Positions 11,001 to 19,929 of a DNA stretch of 64,000 nt are shown here, piece by piece. Each line of letters opens with the position of its first letter. Position 1 is the first letter of the stretch. The DNA comes from an uncultured Verrucomicrobiales bacterium. GTDB lineage: Bacteria; Verrucomicrobiota; Verrucomicrobiia; Verrucomicrobiales; Akkermansiaceae. Position numbers and translations under genes: made by a program. The notes below the pieces were generated by a model. It did not search any database. It had not been told where the DNA came from and was given only the letters and a program-made list of their open reading frames with translations. Location: assembly GCA_937934595.1 (NCBI GenBank), contig CALGZA010000006.1, forward strand, positions 1 through 64,000, given 5' to 3'.

Positions 11001-11536
11001 ACACACTCTCAGAACCAGGCCACACATTCATACAAACCGGCTCAGCCAGCGCTAAAGATAAACGCTGGATCTATCAATTCAGATTCGATGACTTCTCCAA
11101 ACAACGATTTTTCGCTCTATCTGCACCCATTATAATTTCAAACCAAAACAGCCCAACACCATTAGATCGCGATAAAGGCGGAATCCCAGACACACTCGAA
11201 AAAGCCCTAGGTGGAGACCACCTCAACAGCTCGGACGACGTTTTACTCCAACCCAAGCTAACCGTAAAAACAAATAATAACTCAAAGGTCACATTCACTT
11301 TTAGCCAGCTAAATGAATCCAAACGCCAAGTATTCACTGACCTTAATGTAGAATATAGCAATGACTTCATAACATGGAAAACCGCTACCCACCAAGGAAC
11401 AGCTAACCATCAAATAACCTTTACCACATCCACTGATTTCTATGGCCCCGGCATAGACCAAGTTGCTGTAGACTTCCCAGAATCTCTATCATCAGCATCA
11501 GGAAAATTCTTCGTCCGTCTAAAATTAAACGAATAA
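8051..11536 (+). CDS. Large secreted DUF6288-like protein with PDZ and HEAT-like repeats
   Basis: A 1161-residue protein. A Sec signal peptide runs to about residue 29 (ending IHAQ). A PDZ-like domain follows at about 75-150 (SIAPGSPA, LQVGDVILG). Next is an all-alpha, terpenoid-cyclase/DUF6288-like region with GHRGIRSNG, GDHSSLEEYHEDNG and WDATGAF. HEAT-like repeats lie around 500-600 (RLRASKELV, KLGACQALTL, RVKAATAIAAIGP), and the C-terminus is beta-rich. Proteins of this layout are common in Verrucomicrobiota and Planctomycetota, and no biochemical function is established as far as I know. A second in-frame ATG at 8060 would shorten the signal peptide only slightly. Single gene flanked by a start-site palindrome and convergent accA. 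Confidence 0.85.
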   Translation: MRVMHFRTFQNLVACLCLLIANTKYIHAQIIPDFTNGDQIPEAETAQWADWNLGATGARGWVYSPIPGESVRTDARQIYVTSIAPGSPASNKLQVGDVILGTDRSLFTSDPRVALAKAITTAESNQGNGNLLLRIWRAGTTSDINLQLLVTGNYSDTAPFNCNKSEFIVNRAISNLTSRMQSADYAPKAVPRTLNALALLSTGNPIHHNLVREQVIWGIQKANNERRTWIFAYVLILMSEYTLATGNNEFIPEIRNLALKIANIQSPVGSWGHRGIRSNGLLGGYGMINATGIPLNIALILARKTGVNDPVITDAINKKANLIRFHSGKGAIPYGDHSSLEEYHEDNGKNSIASIMFDLLGETQHATYFSKSALASHNGERERGHTGNFFNILWSLMSISKNGADASGLWMKEYGSWYFDLARTWDGSFIHQRGFNKSLESYRGWDATGAFILNYNTRLKKIFITGKQPSQVINISRQSAEQIIDDGRGLTNTNQDINHYKDMSDDRLYQKLSSWSPTVRLRASKELVSRKPLPEQRLIHSLSSTSLNTKLGACQALTLYKDKAIIALPTLRQLLSANDLWLRVKAATAIAAIGPAAQIAAEDILLNFTKNTTSEDPRKMEQRFYIFILFDTNNGLLKDALHTINSQTLVKVINQSLKNDDGFARQFIGNLYSQLGSDLVKIIMRNIYDASKTSAPSGIMFADNVRINGLQILQQFRVKQGLEAAMEYLKNQNQWKSELRTEQILEIIESYGIHAKSKIPELNNIANYFDTEPDFPETLRKIKAASVRASIDRIQNNNQQMILLDLEGFPTVNLLDEIITESTTSDSLNFLSNTIRNSNHPNTGIPWKLGDTYRVMFVTSELKDALSPNIENYNNFVSQLAASSAIPLIKDASWKALGSTSNINARDNTKTNPQINGKGCLIVLSDGSTILAQNNQDLWDSNLLNPINKDENGNSLPANANMNVFTGSSKDGTKSPFGQVLGNNTLSEPGHTFIQTGSASAKDKRWIYQFRFDDFSKQRFFALSAPIIISNQNSPTPLDRDKGGIPDTLEKALGGDHLNSSDDVLLQPKLTVKTNNNSKVTFTFSQLNESKRQVFTDLNVEYSNDFITWKTATHQGTANHQITFTTSTDFYGPGIDQVAVDFPESLSSASGKFFVRLKLNE

Positions 11537-11596
11537 TAACCCTCAACTAAGCATTTGACTGACCCGTTTCACAGATTAGCAACACTTCCCACTCAG

Positions 11597-12565
11597 CTAT
11601 GCAATAGCATCACCATTCCACTCGCCATACTTCCTAAATTTCTGATATCGCTGATCTAACATCTCTTCCACACTTAAGGCCTGCACCTCCCTAATCTGAG
11701 CCAAAACAGCATCCCTAAAACTAATAGCTGTCGCATGATGATCATGATGCGCCCCACCTCTCGGCTCAGGAATCACTTCATCAATAAGGTTTAACTTGCC
11801 TAGATCAGGTGCAGCTATCTTCATAGCCTCAGCAGCCTCAGGAGCATACTGCCTATGCTTCCATAAAATCGCAGCACAGCCCTCAGGACTGATCACAGAA
11901 TAATAAGCGTTCTCCATCATCATCACTCGGTCAGCCACTCCTATACCCAGCGCACCACCAGATCCACCTTCACCCAGAACGCATGCTACTACAGGCGTCT
12001 TGAGATTCATCATCTCCTTCAAATTAAACGCTATCGCCTCAGCTATATTCCTCTCCTCAGCTCCAATACCAGGAAATGCCCCAGGAGTATCGATCATACT
12101 CACCACAGGCAACTTGAAACGCTCTGCCAGCTTCATCAACCTCAGCGCCTTTCTATATCCCTCAGGATGAGCACTACCAAAATTCCTTAACAAATTCTCC
12201 TTTGTATCCCTCCCCTTCTGATGCCCTATCACCACCACCTTCTGGTCACCTATTCGCGCAAAACCACCAGGCATCGCATGATCATCACCAATATGACGGT
12301 CACCATGTAACTCAACAAAATCAGTGAATCCATAAGCCAAATAATCCAACATAAACGGCCTATTAGGATGCCTCGCTATCTGAACACGCTGCCATGGCGT
12401 AAGATTATCATAAATCTCACTCTTCAATGCCGTTAGCTTATTCTCCATCGAAGTTATCTCACTACTTAGATCAATATCCTGCGTATTAGACTGATTCTTT
12501 AACTTCAAAATCTCACTCTCCAGATCCGCAATTGGCTTTTCAAACTCTAGTGGTTTCATGCTCAT
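11597..12565 (-). CDS. accA: Acetyl-CoA carboxylase carboxyltransferase subunit alpha
   Basis: A 322-residue protein (E. coli 319) that with AccD transfers carboxyl from carboxybiotin to acetyl-CoA, giving malonyl-CoA for fatty acid synthesis. Seen: an N-terminal helical segment, RHPNRP, GDRHIGDDHAMPGG, the core IDTPGAFPGIGAEERN and GEGGSGGALGIG, the CoA/oxyanion glycines of this crotonase-like fold. Cytosolic. First of a minus-strand run with the LysM gene and acpP region, though accA is the last cistron in transcription order. The nearby acpP fits a lipid-synthesis theme. No accD in the window. Confidence 0.98.
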   Translation of the reverse strand: MSMKPLEFEKPIADLESEILKLKNQSNTQDIDLSSEITSMENKLTALKSEIYDNLTPWQRVQIARHPNRPFMLDYLAYGFTDFVELHGDRHIGDDHAMPGGFARIGDQKVVVIGHQKGRDTKENLLRNFGSAHPEGYRKALRLMKLAERFKLPVVSMIDTPGAFPGIGAEERNIAEAIAFNLKEMMNLKTPVVACVLGEGGSGGALGIGVADRVMMMENAYYSVISPEGCAAILWKHRQYAPEAAEAMKIAAPDLGKLNLIDEVIPEPRGGAHHDHHATAISFRDAVLAQIREVQALSVEEMLDQRYQKFRKYGEWNGDAIA

Positions 12566-12605
12566 AATAATATTTTGCTACGATTATCGCCTTAGCGCAA
12601 TGGTT

Positions 12606-13538
12606 TTAATAACGTATTTCAACTGTATTAGACCTCCTCAGAAGCAACGCTAACTCTTCCATATCAGGCTTCGTAAGGATTATCCCCCTAAATGACTTAC
12701 CTACATTTACCTCATCACTAATGATAGATATATTAGGCTTCAAAATATTTATCTTCTTAGACGCATCACGATAATCCTTTCGGGTCACACTCACTCTCTT
12801 CCTTCCCTTATAAGCTCTCACACTCTCAACACTTGACTTTACAGTCTCCAAGCCACCTCGCTTCATCGGAACAGTCATATCCACCACAGGCTCGTAGTAT
12901 TTCACCACAGAACCATCAGAATCCATCAAAAACAGCTGATTCAAACGCGGTATAATCTGAAGAGATAAATTCAACGGCATAATCAATAACTTATCATTAG
13001 GCTGAAGCCTATCCAAACGTGTAAGACCATTCAAATACATCAATATATCTAAACCAGTTTCATGCTTATCCGCTATATTAAGATAATTATCATTCGGCTT
13101 AACCGTATAAATAAATTTCCCATCTCCTGGCCTATACTCCAATATATCATCTAACCTCATCTCCCCTAATACTCGGTAAGCCTCCCTCTCCGCAGGAGCT
13201 CCAGGATACCTCTTAATAATCTCCTTCAACATCACCCTAGCATCCCCATACTCACCACGCTCTAATAATCCACGCGCCTTCTCAAAAGCAGGATTACCCA
13301 GCACTATCTCTGGCAAAGTCTTACTCTTCAATTTACGCCTCAATGAATCAATCACTACTAAACTATCCTCAGATGCCATCGTCCCAGAGCCAGCAACACC
13401 AGAACTCCCTCCTCTCGGACCATTTCCACCAGGCTTACCTCCAAGCCCAATATCTTTAGATACAGTCACTAAAGTCAACACCACGATCGTTAAAACAATG
13501 ATCGCTGCTACCAACCGTATGAGTGTCTCTAATCGCAT
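12606..13538 (-). CDS. Membrane-anchored LysM-domain protein
   Basis: A 310-residue protein. It has one N-terminal membrane helix (about residues 6-28), then a Gly/Ser-rich linker. A short TPR-like helical region (ARGLLERGEYGDARVML, about 83-99) is followed by a LysM motif (YTVKPNDNYLNIADKH, about 135-180). LysM domains bind N-acetylglucosamine polymers, so it probably tethers the inner membrane to peptidoglycan. The C-terminal part has no recognised domain. Its start is 3 bases after the stop of the upstream minus-strand gene (13542-14066), so the two are probably co-transcribed and translationally linked. Confidence 0.8.
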   Translation of the reverse strand: MRLETLIRLVAAIIVLTIVVLTLVTVSKDIGLGGKPGGNGPRGGSSGVAGSGTMASEDSLVVIDSLRRKLKSKTLPEIVLGNPAFEKARGLLERGEYGDARVMLKEIIKRYPGAPAEREAYRVLGEMRLDDILEYRPGDGKFIYTVKPNDNYLNIADKHETGLDILMYLNGLTRLDRLQPNDKLLIMPLNLSLQIIPRLNQLFLMDSDGSVVKYYEPVVDMTVPMKRGGLETVKSSVESVRAYKGRKRVSVTRKDYRDASKKINILKPNISIISDEVNVGKSFRGIILTKPDMEELALLLRRSNTVEIRY

Positions 13539-13541
13539 CTC

Positions 13542-14066
13542 CTAAATCAGCCCCTTACGTCTAAAATCAAACTGATTTATCTCCTGAGACTTCTGAATCA
13601 TATCTACTGAAAACTTCAACAAGCCAATCTCCCAAGCATCTTCAATCGTCTCTATAACCGCCAGCATCGGATCATCCTCCACCCGCACCTTATCCAGTAA
13701 CTCAGCTTTCACCACCTCATAAGTCCCACTCAATATCTCTGAATAAACCTCAGTTCGCTTGAAATTAAATCCATACTGAAAACATACAGGCTCCATGTCA
13801 TGCTCTTTTAACCAATCAAGTAACTCTCGCGCCTTTTCATCAAAACCCTCAAGCTCAACAGATGAGTAATGAGACGGCTTGATTATCTGCGGCTTACTAG
13901 CCTCCACAGACCCTCGTCTCACAATAACCTTACCCACTTGATCCATCACTTCAGAAAGTATGACAAAATGAAACCTACTACTACCAAATGTATCTATCCT
14001 CCTATCAGGCTCACGTAACACGTGAGTGTTCTCCATGGCATACTCTATATCAACTTGGTCAGGCAT
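13542..14066 (-). CDS. Conserved hypothetical protein upstream of LysM gene
   Basis: A 174-residue acidic protein without signal peptide or membrane segment. I do not recognise a named domain. It has charged helical stretches (about residues 76-93 and 118-150) and a basic C-terminal tail (FDFRRKGLI). Codon pattern is typical of minus-strand genes here (Val/Glu/Asp rich). Tight coupling to the downstream LysM gene (3-base gap) suggests a joint role, perhaps in envelope assembly, which is inference. It lies between acpP and the LysM gene. Confidence 0.7.
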   Translation of the reverse strand: MPDQVDIEYAMENTHVLREPDRRIDTFGSSRFHFVILSEVMDQVGKVIVRRGSVEASKPQIIKPSHYSSVELEGFDEKARELLDWLKEHDMEPVCFQYGFNFKRTEVYSEILSGTYEVVKAELLDKVRVEDDPMLAVIETIEDAWEIGLLKFSVDMIQKSQEINQFDFRRKGLI

Positions 14067-14147
14067 CTCCTCTTGCTAGATTATATCAAAAAAGGTGGCA
14101 TCATCTAAATGAGCCACCTTCTATAAATTTTTAGGAATAACCCGTCT

Positions 14148-14384
14148 CTATGAAACCTTCTCAATGTATGAAACAATATCGTTCACACACATGAGCTTCT
14201 CAGCCTCTTCATCAGGAACCTCTATGCCAAACTCCTCCTCGAAAGCCATTACTAATTCAACTGTATCAAGTGAATCCGCACCGAGATCATCGATGAATTT
14301 AGCTTCGTTCTTAACCTGATCTGGAGTTACATTGAGTTGCTCAACGATGATTTCTTTAACTTTTTGTTCGATTGATTCAGACAT
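14148..14384 (-). CDS. acpP: Acyl carrier protein
   Basis: A 78-residue acidic protein with the phosphopantetheine attachment motif GADSLD (Ser about 37) and the four-helix ACP pattern. I place the start at ATG 14384 (MSESIEQK) because this is the conserved ACP N-terminus. An in-frame extension to 14456 would add 24 basic, unconserved residues. It carries acyl chains for fatty acid synthesis in the cytosol. No fab genes are adjacent; accA lies 1.6 kb away on the same strand. Confidence 0.96.
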   Translation of the reverse strand: MSESIEQKVKEIIVEQLNVTPDQVKNEAKFIDDLGADSLDTVELVMAFEEEFGIEVPDEEAEKLMCVNDIVSYIEKVS

Positions 14385-14484
14385 TTTGATGTTTGTGTTG
14401 TTTGATTTTTCCCCTTGAGGATGATGACTCTTAATATTCTGATTCCGATTTAGCAATCACGAATTTACCCAAACTGCCAACTTC

Positions 14485-15360
14485 TTAAGCTCCCCCCTCT
14501 TTTTCTGTCTCCTGACTGACATCCTCATCACCCTCTTCTCCCTCATCATCATCCACAAATTCAATAACCTCTCCTTTGAAATGATCCATAATCTGACCAA
14601 ATAATACCTCCGCCGGCTCCCCATCTTCTTTCTTGAACTGACCATACACCATCCCATCCACTTTAGCCTTCTTTGTCACACCATCATCCTCATAGTAAAT
14701 CATCGCCAGCCCTTTATTCGCCCACTTCCTCTTATCAATCTTGCGCATTGCAGAATAAGGAATCTCATCACCCCCAGGCGGTGAATACCCCGTTGCCGTA
14801 ACCATCATCTTACGCCCCATGATTCTTATACAAATAAAAGCAGCATAAAATAAAAACAACACACAAACCCCACATACAATATACTGCTCTCCAATAGTCC
14901 CAGAATCAAATAACTTCTCAGATGGCTCCAAAGGCATAGAAACCCTCCCTGAATAAGCCTTCCACAACATGAAGGAATTCCCCTCCTTAAGCTCATCATA
15001 GCCATTCACTATCTCCTCAGGCCACCTAGTCGTATAATCAAAATCTCTCGGCAATAAATCCTTATCTGCAGGAGTAGGCACCACCTGAGCACTAGCATAT
15101 TCCGCCCACGCCTCCCTCGTATAATCCTTCTTTTTAAACTCATCCACCGCTTTCACAGCAAAATCCACATTCTTACTCGCCTCCTCATTCTCCCCTAAAA
15201 ACAACTGCTTCATTACCACCTCAACATTCTTATCCCTATAACCCCAATATCCATCCTTAAAAAACCAAAGTGAAAAAAAAGTGAGCATGAACAATATCGC
15301 CACCGCTCTTATTTTAAACCACTGCGATGGTTTACACTCTATAGTTTTTGAATCAGACAT
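14485..15360 (-). CDS. Hypothetical membrane protein, two TM helices
   Basis: A 291-residue protein not matched to a known family. It has membrane helices at about 14-32 (AVAILFMLTFFSLWFF) and 157-177 (YIVCGVCVLFLFYAAF). A soluble loop of about 120 residues sits between them, and a C-terminal cytoplasmic-looking domain ends in a strongly acidic tail (about 265-285). Divergent from selD with 105 bases between starts, so a shared promoter region is possible. No functional inference is justified. Confidence 0.7.
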   Translation of the reverse strand: MSDSKTIECKPSQWFKIRAVAILFMLTFFSLWFFKDGYWGYRDKNVEVVMKQLFLGENEEASKNVDFAVKAVDEFKKKDYTREAWAEYASAQVVPTPADKDLLPRDFDYTTRWPEEIVNGYDELKEGNSFMLWKAYSGRVSMPLEPSEKLFDSGTIGEQYIVCGVCVLFLFYAAFICIRIMGRKMMVTATGYSPPGGDEIPYSAMRKIDKRKWANKGLAMIYYEDDGVTKKAKVDGMVYGQFKKEDGEPAEVLFGQIMDHFKGEVIEFVDDDEGEEGDEDVSQETEKEGGA

Positions 15361-15465
15361 AAATAGTTTTATTAGTTATGAAAATCAAATAATCATTGGT
15401 TTCATCATAAATCAATGCAATAAATCAACACCATCAGAATAATAAACCTAACAACCTAACAAAAC

Positions 15466-16509
15466 ATGACAGATCATATCAAACTCACCTCACTCGTCTC
15501 CTGCGGCGGCTGAGCTTCTAAGCTAGATCCAGAATCACTCTCGCAAGTTCTGCGAGACCTACCACAGTCCAATGACCCTAACCTACTCGTCGGCTCAGCC
15601 ACAGCAGATGACGCAGGTGTCTACAAATTATCCCAAAACACAGCACTCGTCCAAACCCTAGATTTCTTCACACCCATTTGTGATGACCCATACCTGTTCG
15701 GCCAAATCGCAGCAGCTAACTCACTCTCTGACGTCTACGCAATGGGAGGAAGACCCATCACCGCCATGGCTATCGCAGGTATGCCAGACTCCATCCTAAG
15801 CACTGATGACATTAAAGCCATCTTCAAAGGCGGCGCCGATATGGTCAAACATGCCAATTGCTCACTCGTCGGAGGTCACACCATCAAAAACCCAGAACCT
15901 ATCTACGGCCTCTCAGTCACAGGCCTCGTCCACCCAGACAGATTCACCGCTAACGCACACGCCAAAATTGGCGACTCCCTCATCCTCACCAAACCACTCG
16001 GAACAGGAATCATCTCAACCGCTCTCAAACAAAACAAAGCCAACTCATCACTCAATGACCTAGCTGTCACCTCCATGATTACACTGAACACCCCAGGCGC
16101 AGACCTTGCAGAGCAAAACCTCATCAACGCATGCACTGACGTCACAGGCTTCGGACTCCTCGGTCACCTAAAAGAAATCTGCTCCAGCTCAAACGTCTCA
16201 GCTCACCTAAACTGCTCAGACATCCCACCCATCTCACCTCAGGTCCTATCACTCATCGCCAATGAAATCGTCCCAGGAGGCACCAAGAAAAACCTCTCCA
16301 CAGCACTCCCCCACATAACAACAAATAACATATCAATCGTTACCCAGCTCCTTCTCGCAGACGCACAAACCTCCGGAGGCCTACTCATCTCAGTACCAAA
16401 AGAAAACAAACAAAAGGTCATCGAAATCCTCCACTCGCACAACTCCCTCTGCGCAGTCGAAATAGGTCACATCACACCAAAAGAAAATAAATACATCATT
16501 CTAAACTAA
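15466..16509 (+). CDS. selD: Selenide, water dikinase SelD, itself a selenoprotein (Sec16)
   Basis: A 347-residue SelD (E. coli 347). It makes selenophosphate from selenide and ATP for Sec-tRNA synthesis. The first 15 codons end SCGG and are followed by TGA at 15511-15513 (codon 16), then ASKLDP. This is the catalytic Cys/Sec site of the family, and Sec-containing SelD is well known in other bacteria. Downstream are the AIRS-type metal and ATP motifs (GSATADDAGVY, ANSLSDVYAMGGRP, LVGGHTI). Without reading the TGA, the first in-frame methionine is at 15742, which loses the active site. Translation starts at ATG 15466 without a clear Shine-Dalgarno sequence. Codon-16 Sec is followed by a SECIS-like hairpin. 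Confidence 0.95.
15539..15557 (+). promoter_or_regulatory. SECIS-like hairpin in selD
   Basis: A perfect 7-bp stem TCTCGCA/TGCGAGA (15539-15545 with 15551-15557) closes a loop AGTTC. It starts 25 bases after the TGA. The apical GCAAGU...UGC resembles the tips of the two other hairpins in this window. Distance and shape fit bacterial SECIS elements. Confidence 0.72.
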
Positions 16510-16529
16510 CTCCAACACCCTCCTAAGCA

Positions 16530-17462
16530 TCACCCCCTAAGAACAGCCATACCACCTTCTAAGTCCCTCGCTATCTGCGCCTTCAACGCATCAAGCGACT
16601 CAAACTTCTCCTCCCTACGAAGGTAACTTACAAACTCAGCCTCAACAACCTCCCCATAAATATCCCCCTCAAAATCAAAAATGTGAATCTCCAACAACCG
16701 CCTCGCACCCTCAACCTCAACAGTAGGCCTCCTCCCCAAATTCCCCACACCATCATAAACCTCCCCACCCACCTTCACCCGCAAGGCCCATACCCCATCC
16801 GGAGGTAACTGTTCATTATGTACCGTCACATTAGCAGTTGGAAACCCCAACTGCCTTGCCAGCTTCTTACCCTCTATCACCGTCCCCACCACATCATAAG
16901 GCCTGCCTAACATCTCTCTCACTGCATCTAAATTTCCATCCCTCACAGCCTGCCTTACACGCGTACTACTCACCCGCTCACCTCCCACCATTACAGGCAC
17001 TGCTGCAGACACACAAAAACCCATCGCCTCACCCCACTCCCTAAGCTTACCTACATTCCCAACCCTCCCTTTACCAAATACCCAGTCCTCACCCACCGCG
17101 ATCGTCTTCAAATCTCCACTACATCGAACCAAATCCTCAATAAATTCCTCCCCCTCACATGCAGCAAACTCCAGCGTAAACTCCTGCACACATAAAAAAT
17201 CCACCCCCATCCCTTCTAACAAATCTACCTTATGCTCAATAGATGCCAAAATCCTCCGCGGAGCTCTATCCGGAGCTAAAACCCTCACAGGATGCGGCTC
17301 AAAAGTCACCACACCCACCAGACCACCATCACTCCTCGCTGCACGCAAAGCATGATGAATAACCTCCTGATGCCCAACATGCACTCCATCAAAAACACCC
17401 AAAGCCAAATGCACAGGCTTCCCAAGCTGCTCTAACTCATGAATATCATCGAAAATCTGCAT
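16530..17462 (-). CDS. ribF: Bifunctional riboflavin kinase / FAD synthetase
   Basis: A 310-residue RibF. The N-terminal nucleotidyltransferase has the GVFDGVHVGHQ motif (about 22-32, HxGH-like) and a later SSTRVR (about 165-170). The C-terminal riboflavin kinase has GFPTANV (about 205-211). It converts riboflavin to FMN and then FAD in the cytosol. Convergent with selD (20 bases). It ends in TGA with no SECIS-like hairpin after it, showing that TGA also serves as a normal stop here. Confidence 0.97.
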   Translation of the reverse strand: MQIFDDIHELEQLGKPVHLALGVFDGVHVGHQEVIHHALRAARSDGGLVGVVTFEPHPVRVLAPDRAPRRILASIEHKVDLLEGMGVDFLCVQEFTLEFAACEGEEFIEDLVRCSGDLKTIAVGEDWVFGKGRVGNVGKLREWGEAMGFCVSAAVPVMVGGERVSSTRVRQAVRDGNLDAVREMLGRPYDVVGTVIEGKKLARQLGFPTANVTVHNEQLPPDGVWALRVKVGGEVYDGVGNLGRRPTVEVEGARRLLEIHIFDFEGDIYGEVVEAEFVSYLRREEKFESLDALKAQIARDLEGGMAVLRG

Positions 17463-17567
17463 AACTCACAAAACACAGAAGCCATCACATTAGCAAGAAT
17501 CATATCCCCCTAATGAATAGCAACCATCAACCTCAAAACACCAAACTCAAAAACACTAAAAAAATAC

Positions 17568-18488
17568 TCAATCTACCTCTAACCCCTGCACAGCATCCAT
17601 CAACCAGCTCCGCGTCGTCTCCTCATCTTCTAACATAAGAAAATGCCCCTTCCCCTTAACCACCCTAACAGAATCACCCCCCAATTTCAAATACCTCGCT
17701 CTTCTTGCAAGTAATCCCCGTCGCACAAATGACTCATTACCCCCAGCAATAATCCGAACCTTCGACACCTGTGCCTCAGTAAGAACATTCAAAACATCCT
17801 TAGGGGGATAAGAAACCATACAAACATATCCCTTATAATCCCCGCCACATCGAGCATAATGCCTGAAACCACCATTCCCTCCAGCAGAGAGCCCCACTAA
17901 AACAGGCTTAGCCACCTTCAGACCTAAAACCCGAGAACACTCCCCCAAACACTCACTGAGATAACGGTCAGGAACTCGAGCCATACTCACACCATAAGCA
18001 GGACACAAAACCACACTCTTCGGAAATAAAGTAGCAAAATAATGTAAATAAAAACCAAAACTCCCTCCATAGCCATGCAAAAACATAATCACAGGAGTCT
18101 CTGCATTCACCACCCTAGGAACATAAACATTAGCATAGCCTTCCACATGTTTTTTCTCTGAATAGCAATAAGCAAGCGCTGAGGGAATTTCAGGAAATTT
18201 TCCTGCCTTCACACCCGAATCCATCCCCCTATAGTATGCAGAAACCAACTTGCCCATACCTTTAGCCGCACCACTCTCCAGCCCCATAAAAGCAGCTCCC
18301 CCACCAGAGAGCTGCATAAGTTGATGTTCTGAAAAATGAGCCACACCAGCGCGGACCATATTCAAACCCAATTTTTTATTTTTTCCTACCTTAAAAACAG
18401 GTGCAGAATGCTTCGTCTTCCAATGCAGCGAAATAATCTTCTGTGCTCCTAATGGCTGGAACACAGAAAAAAAAAATAAATCCCGCAA
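17568..18488 (-). CDS. Secreted alpha/beta hydrolase with T10 frameshift tract near the start
   Basis: The open frame gives 306 residues from a TTG codon. Seen: the oxyanion motif HGYGGSFGF (about 139-147), the nucleophile elbow GLSAGGNGG, and a late GKGHF with the catalytic His. It is probably an esterase or lipase-like enzyme. A better start is the ATG at 18516, 9 bases after the mdh stop. It encodes a classic signal peptide start (MRSVWIPFLLAGFIFF) but runs out of frame at a run of ten T on the coding strand (18467-18476). With nine T the two frames join as ...FSVFQPLGAQ, a complete Sec signal peptide. Slippage, phase variation or a sequence error are all possible. Likely co-transcribed with mdh. 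Confidence 0.8.
   Translation of the reverse strand: MRDLFFFSVFQPLGAQKIISLHWKTKHSAPVFKVGKNKKLGLNMVRAGVAHFSEHQLMQLSGGGAAFMGLESGAAKGMGKLVSAYYRGMDSGVKAGKFPEIPSALAYCYSEKKHVEGYANVYVPRVVNAETPVIMFLHGYGGSFGFYLHYFATLFPKSVVLCPAYGVSMARVPDRYLSECLGECSRVLGLKVAKPVLVGLSAGGNGGFRHYARCGGDYKGYVCMVSYPPKDVLNVLTEAQVSKVRIIAGGNESFVRRGLLARRARYLKLGGDSVRVVKGKGHFLMLEDEETTRSWLMDAVQGLEVD
18467..18476 (-). repeat. Homopolymer T10 (coding strand) in a signal peptide
   Basis: Ten consecutive A on the + strand, read as T10 in the hydrolase mRNA sense. Removing one T would fuse an upstream ATG-initiated signal peptide to the hydrolase frame. This is a candidate slippage or phase-variation tract. Confidence 0.6.
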
Positions 18489-18525
18489 GCAGAAATGGAA
18501 TCCAAACAGACCTCATAAAATAATC

Positions 18526-19512
18526 TTAATCCAACAAATCAGCCACCGCCTCTTTCTCCTCTCGGAGCTCTTGAACACTAGCATCTATCTTACCTCTTGA
18601 AAAATCATTCACTTCTACTCCTGTCACAACCTCCCAAGTCTCGCCATCATTCGTGCGAATAGGCATAGAAGCTATAAGACCCTCATCGATCCCATATTCA
18701 CCACTTGAACACACAGCCACACTCGTCCAGTCACCCTCAGGTGTCGGATTCACCAAGCTACGCACAGTATCCACCACACCATTGGCAGCAGATGCCGCAG
18801 ATGATGCACCCCGCGCTTTAATAATAGCTGCTCCTCGCTGCTGAACAGTAGAAATAAACTCACCCTCAAGCCACTCAACATCGCTAATCGCATCAGTCAC
18901 AGGAGAACCATTGATCAACGCATTCGTAAAGTCCGGATACTGAGTCGCAGAATGATTACCCCATATACACAGATTAGTAACAGCCGAGTTATGAACTCCA
19001 GCCTTCGCAGCTAACTGAGACTTAGCACGGTTCTCATCCAGCCTAGTCATCGCAAAAAACTGATTATTTGGCACTCCCTTCGCAGCATTCATCGCTATCA
19101 AACAATTCGTATTACATGGATTTCCAACCACCAAAGTCCTCACATCACTAGCAGCATTCGCAGCTATAGCCTGACCCTGACCAGTAAATATCTTACCATT
19201 AATCCCAAGCAAATCCTTACGCTCCATCCCCGGCCCACGCGGCACAGAACCAACCAAAAGCGCCCAGTTAGCACCCTCAAACCCCTCAGCAAGATCACTC
19301 GTCGCCACCACCTCATTTAACAAAGGAAATGAACAATCATCCAGCTCCATCACCACCCCCTCAAGCGCCTTCATACCAGGCTCAATCTCAATCAAACGCA
19401 AATTCACTGGCTGATCTGGACCAAACATCGAACCAGAGGCTATACGGAAAAGCAACGCGTAACCAATCTGGCCCGCCGCTCCTGTCACGGATACTGTAAT
19501 AGGATCTTTCAT
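18526..19512 (-). CDS. mdh: Malate dehydrogenase
   Basis: About 328 residues, the length of the MalDH type 2 family. The NAD-binding motif is [14 protein letters not shown] (about 11-24). Catalytic-region motifs include [12 protein letters not shown] and [13 protein letters not shown], with the active His in the latter. It interconverts malate and oxaloacetate in the TCA cycle. I choose ATG 19512 ([11 protein letters not shown]) because this matches the family N-terminus; an in-frame GTG at 19524 adds four residues. A hydrolase gene follows within 10-40 bases. Confidence 0.96.
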   Translation of the reverse strand: MKDPITVSVTGAAGQIGYALLFRIASGSMFGPDQPVNLRLIEIEPGMKALEGVVMELDDCSFPLLNEVVATSDLAEGFEGANWALLVGSVPRGPGMERKDLLGINGKIFTGQGQAIAANAASDVRTLVVGNPCNTNCLIAMNAAKGVPNNQFFAMTRLDENRAKSQLAAKAGVHNSAVTNLCIWGNHSATQYPDFTNALINGSPVTDAISDVEWLEGEFISTVQQRGAAIIKARGASSAASAANGVVDTVRSLVNPTPEGDWTSVAVCSSGEYGIDEGLIASMPIRTNDGETWEVVTGVEVNDFSRGKIDASVQELREEKEAVADLLD

Positions 19513-19524
19513 AGATAAACCCAC

Positions 19525-19929
19525 TTACTAAACAATGTCCGCATTTAGTCAACCGATAAACCATAATTACTAACTCCCATCACCACAATCAAACCAAACA
19601 AACAACTCAACAAGGTTAATAATAACATACAGTGAAACACAGTTAACAAACTTGTGTTAGTTTCCTATACCCAGCTTAATTAATGAGGCTCTCAGACAGA
19701 AAAACTCAAAACATCCGTCTAAACCAGAGCAGTATTACACCACACAGCACTAAAAAATATAGTCCGCAATCCAGTCAGCATCTTAAACCCAAAAACGCCT
19801 TCGTTTAATACGCTATATCCGTAACCTCACCCGCAACAGGCAAACAGGCTGTTTTGACTTGCCAAATGAAATATAATCTATTGTTTTGTTAATGTTATTT
19901 TTTAACTTAGGAAAAAAACAACAAAAACA
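19525..19929. other. Intergenic region with probable promoter for PEP-CTERM gene
   Basis: 405 bases between divergent mdh and a PEP-CTERM gene. A TATAAT lies at 19872-19877 and a TTGACT just 12 bases upstream of it, too close for a standard pair. An imperfect inverted repeat with AACACA/TGTGTT arms lies around 19635-19660. No open frame of note. Confidence 0.4.

Noticed and set aside
14385-14456. N-terminal extension of acyl carrier protein
   Set aside because: ACP homologues begin at the MSESIEQK-type start, and the extension looks like leader DNA.
16530-16532. TGA stop of ribF as another Sec codon
   Set aside because: RibF is already full length at this point, and there is no SECIS-like hairpin after it.
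19844-19877. Standard sigma-70 promoter TTGACT...TATAAT before the first PEP-CTERM gene
   Set aside because: The spacing is only 12 bases; a better -35 at 17 bases (CTGTTT) is weak, so I leave the promoter open.
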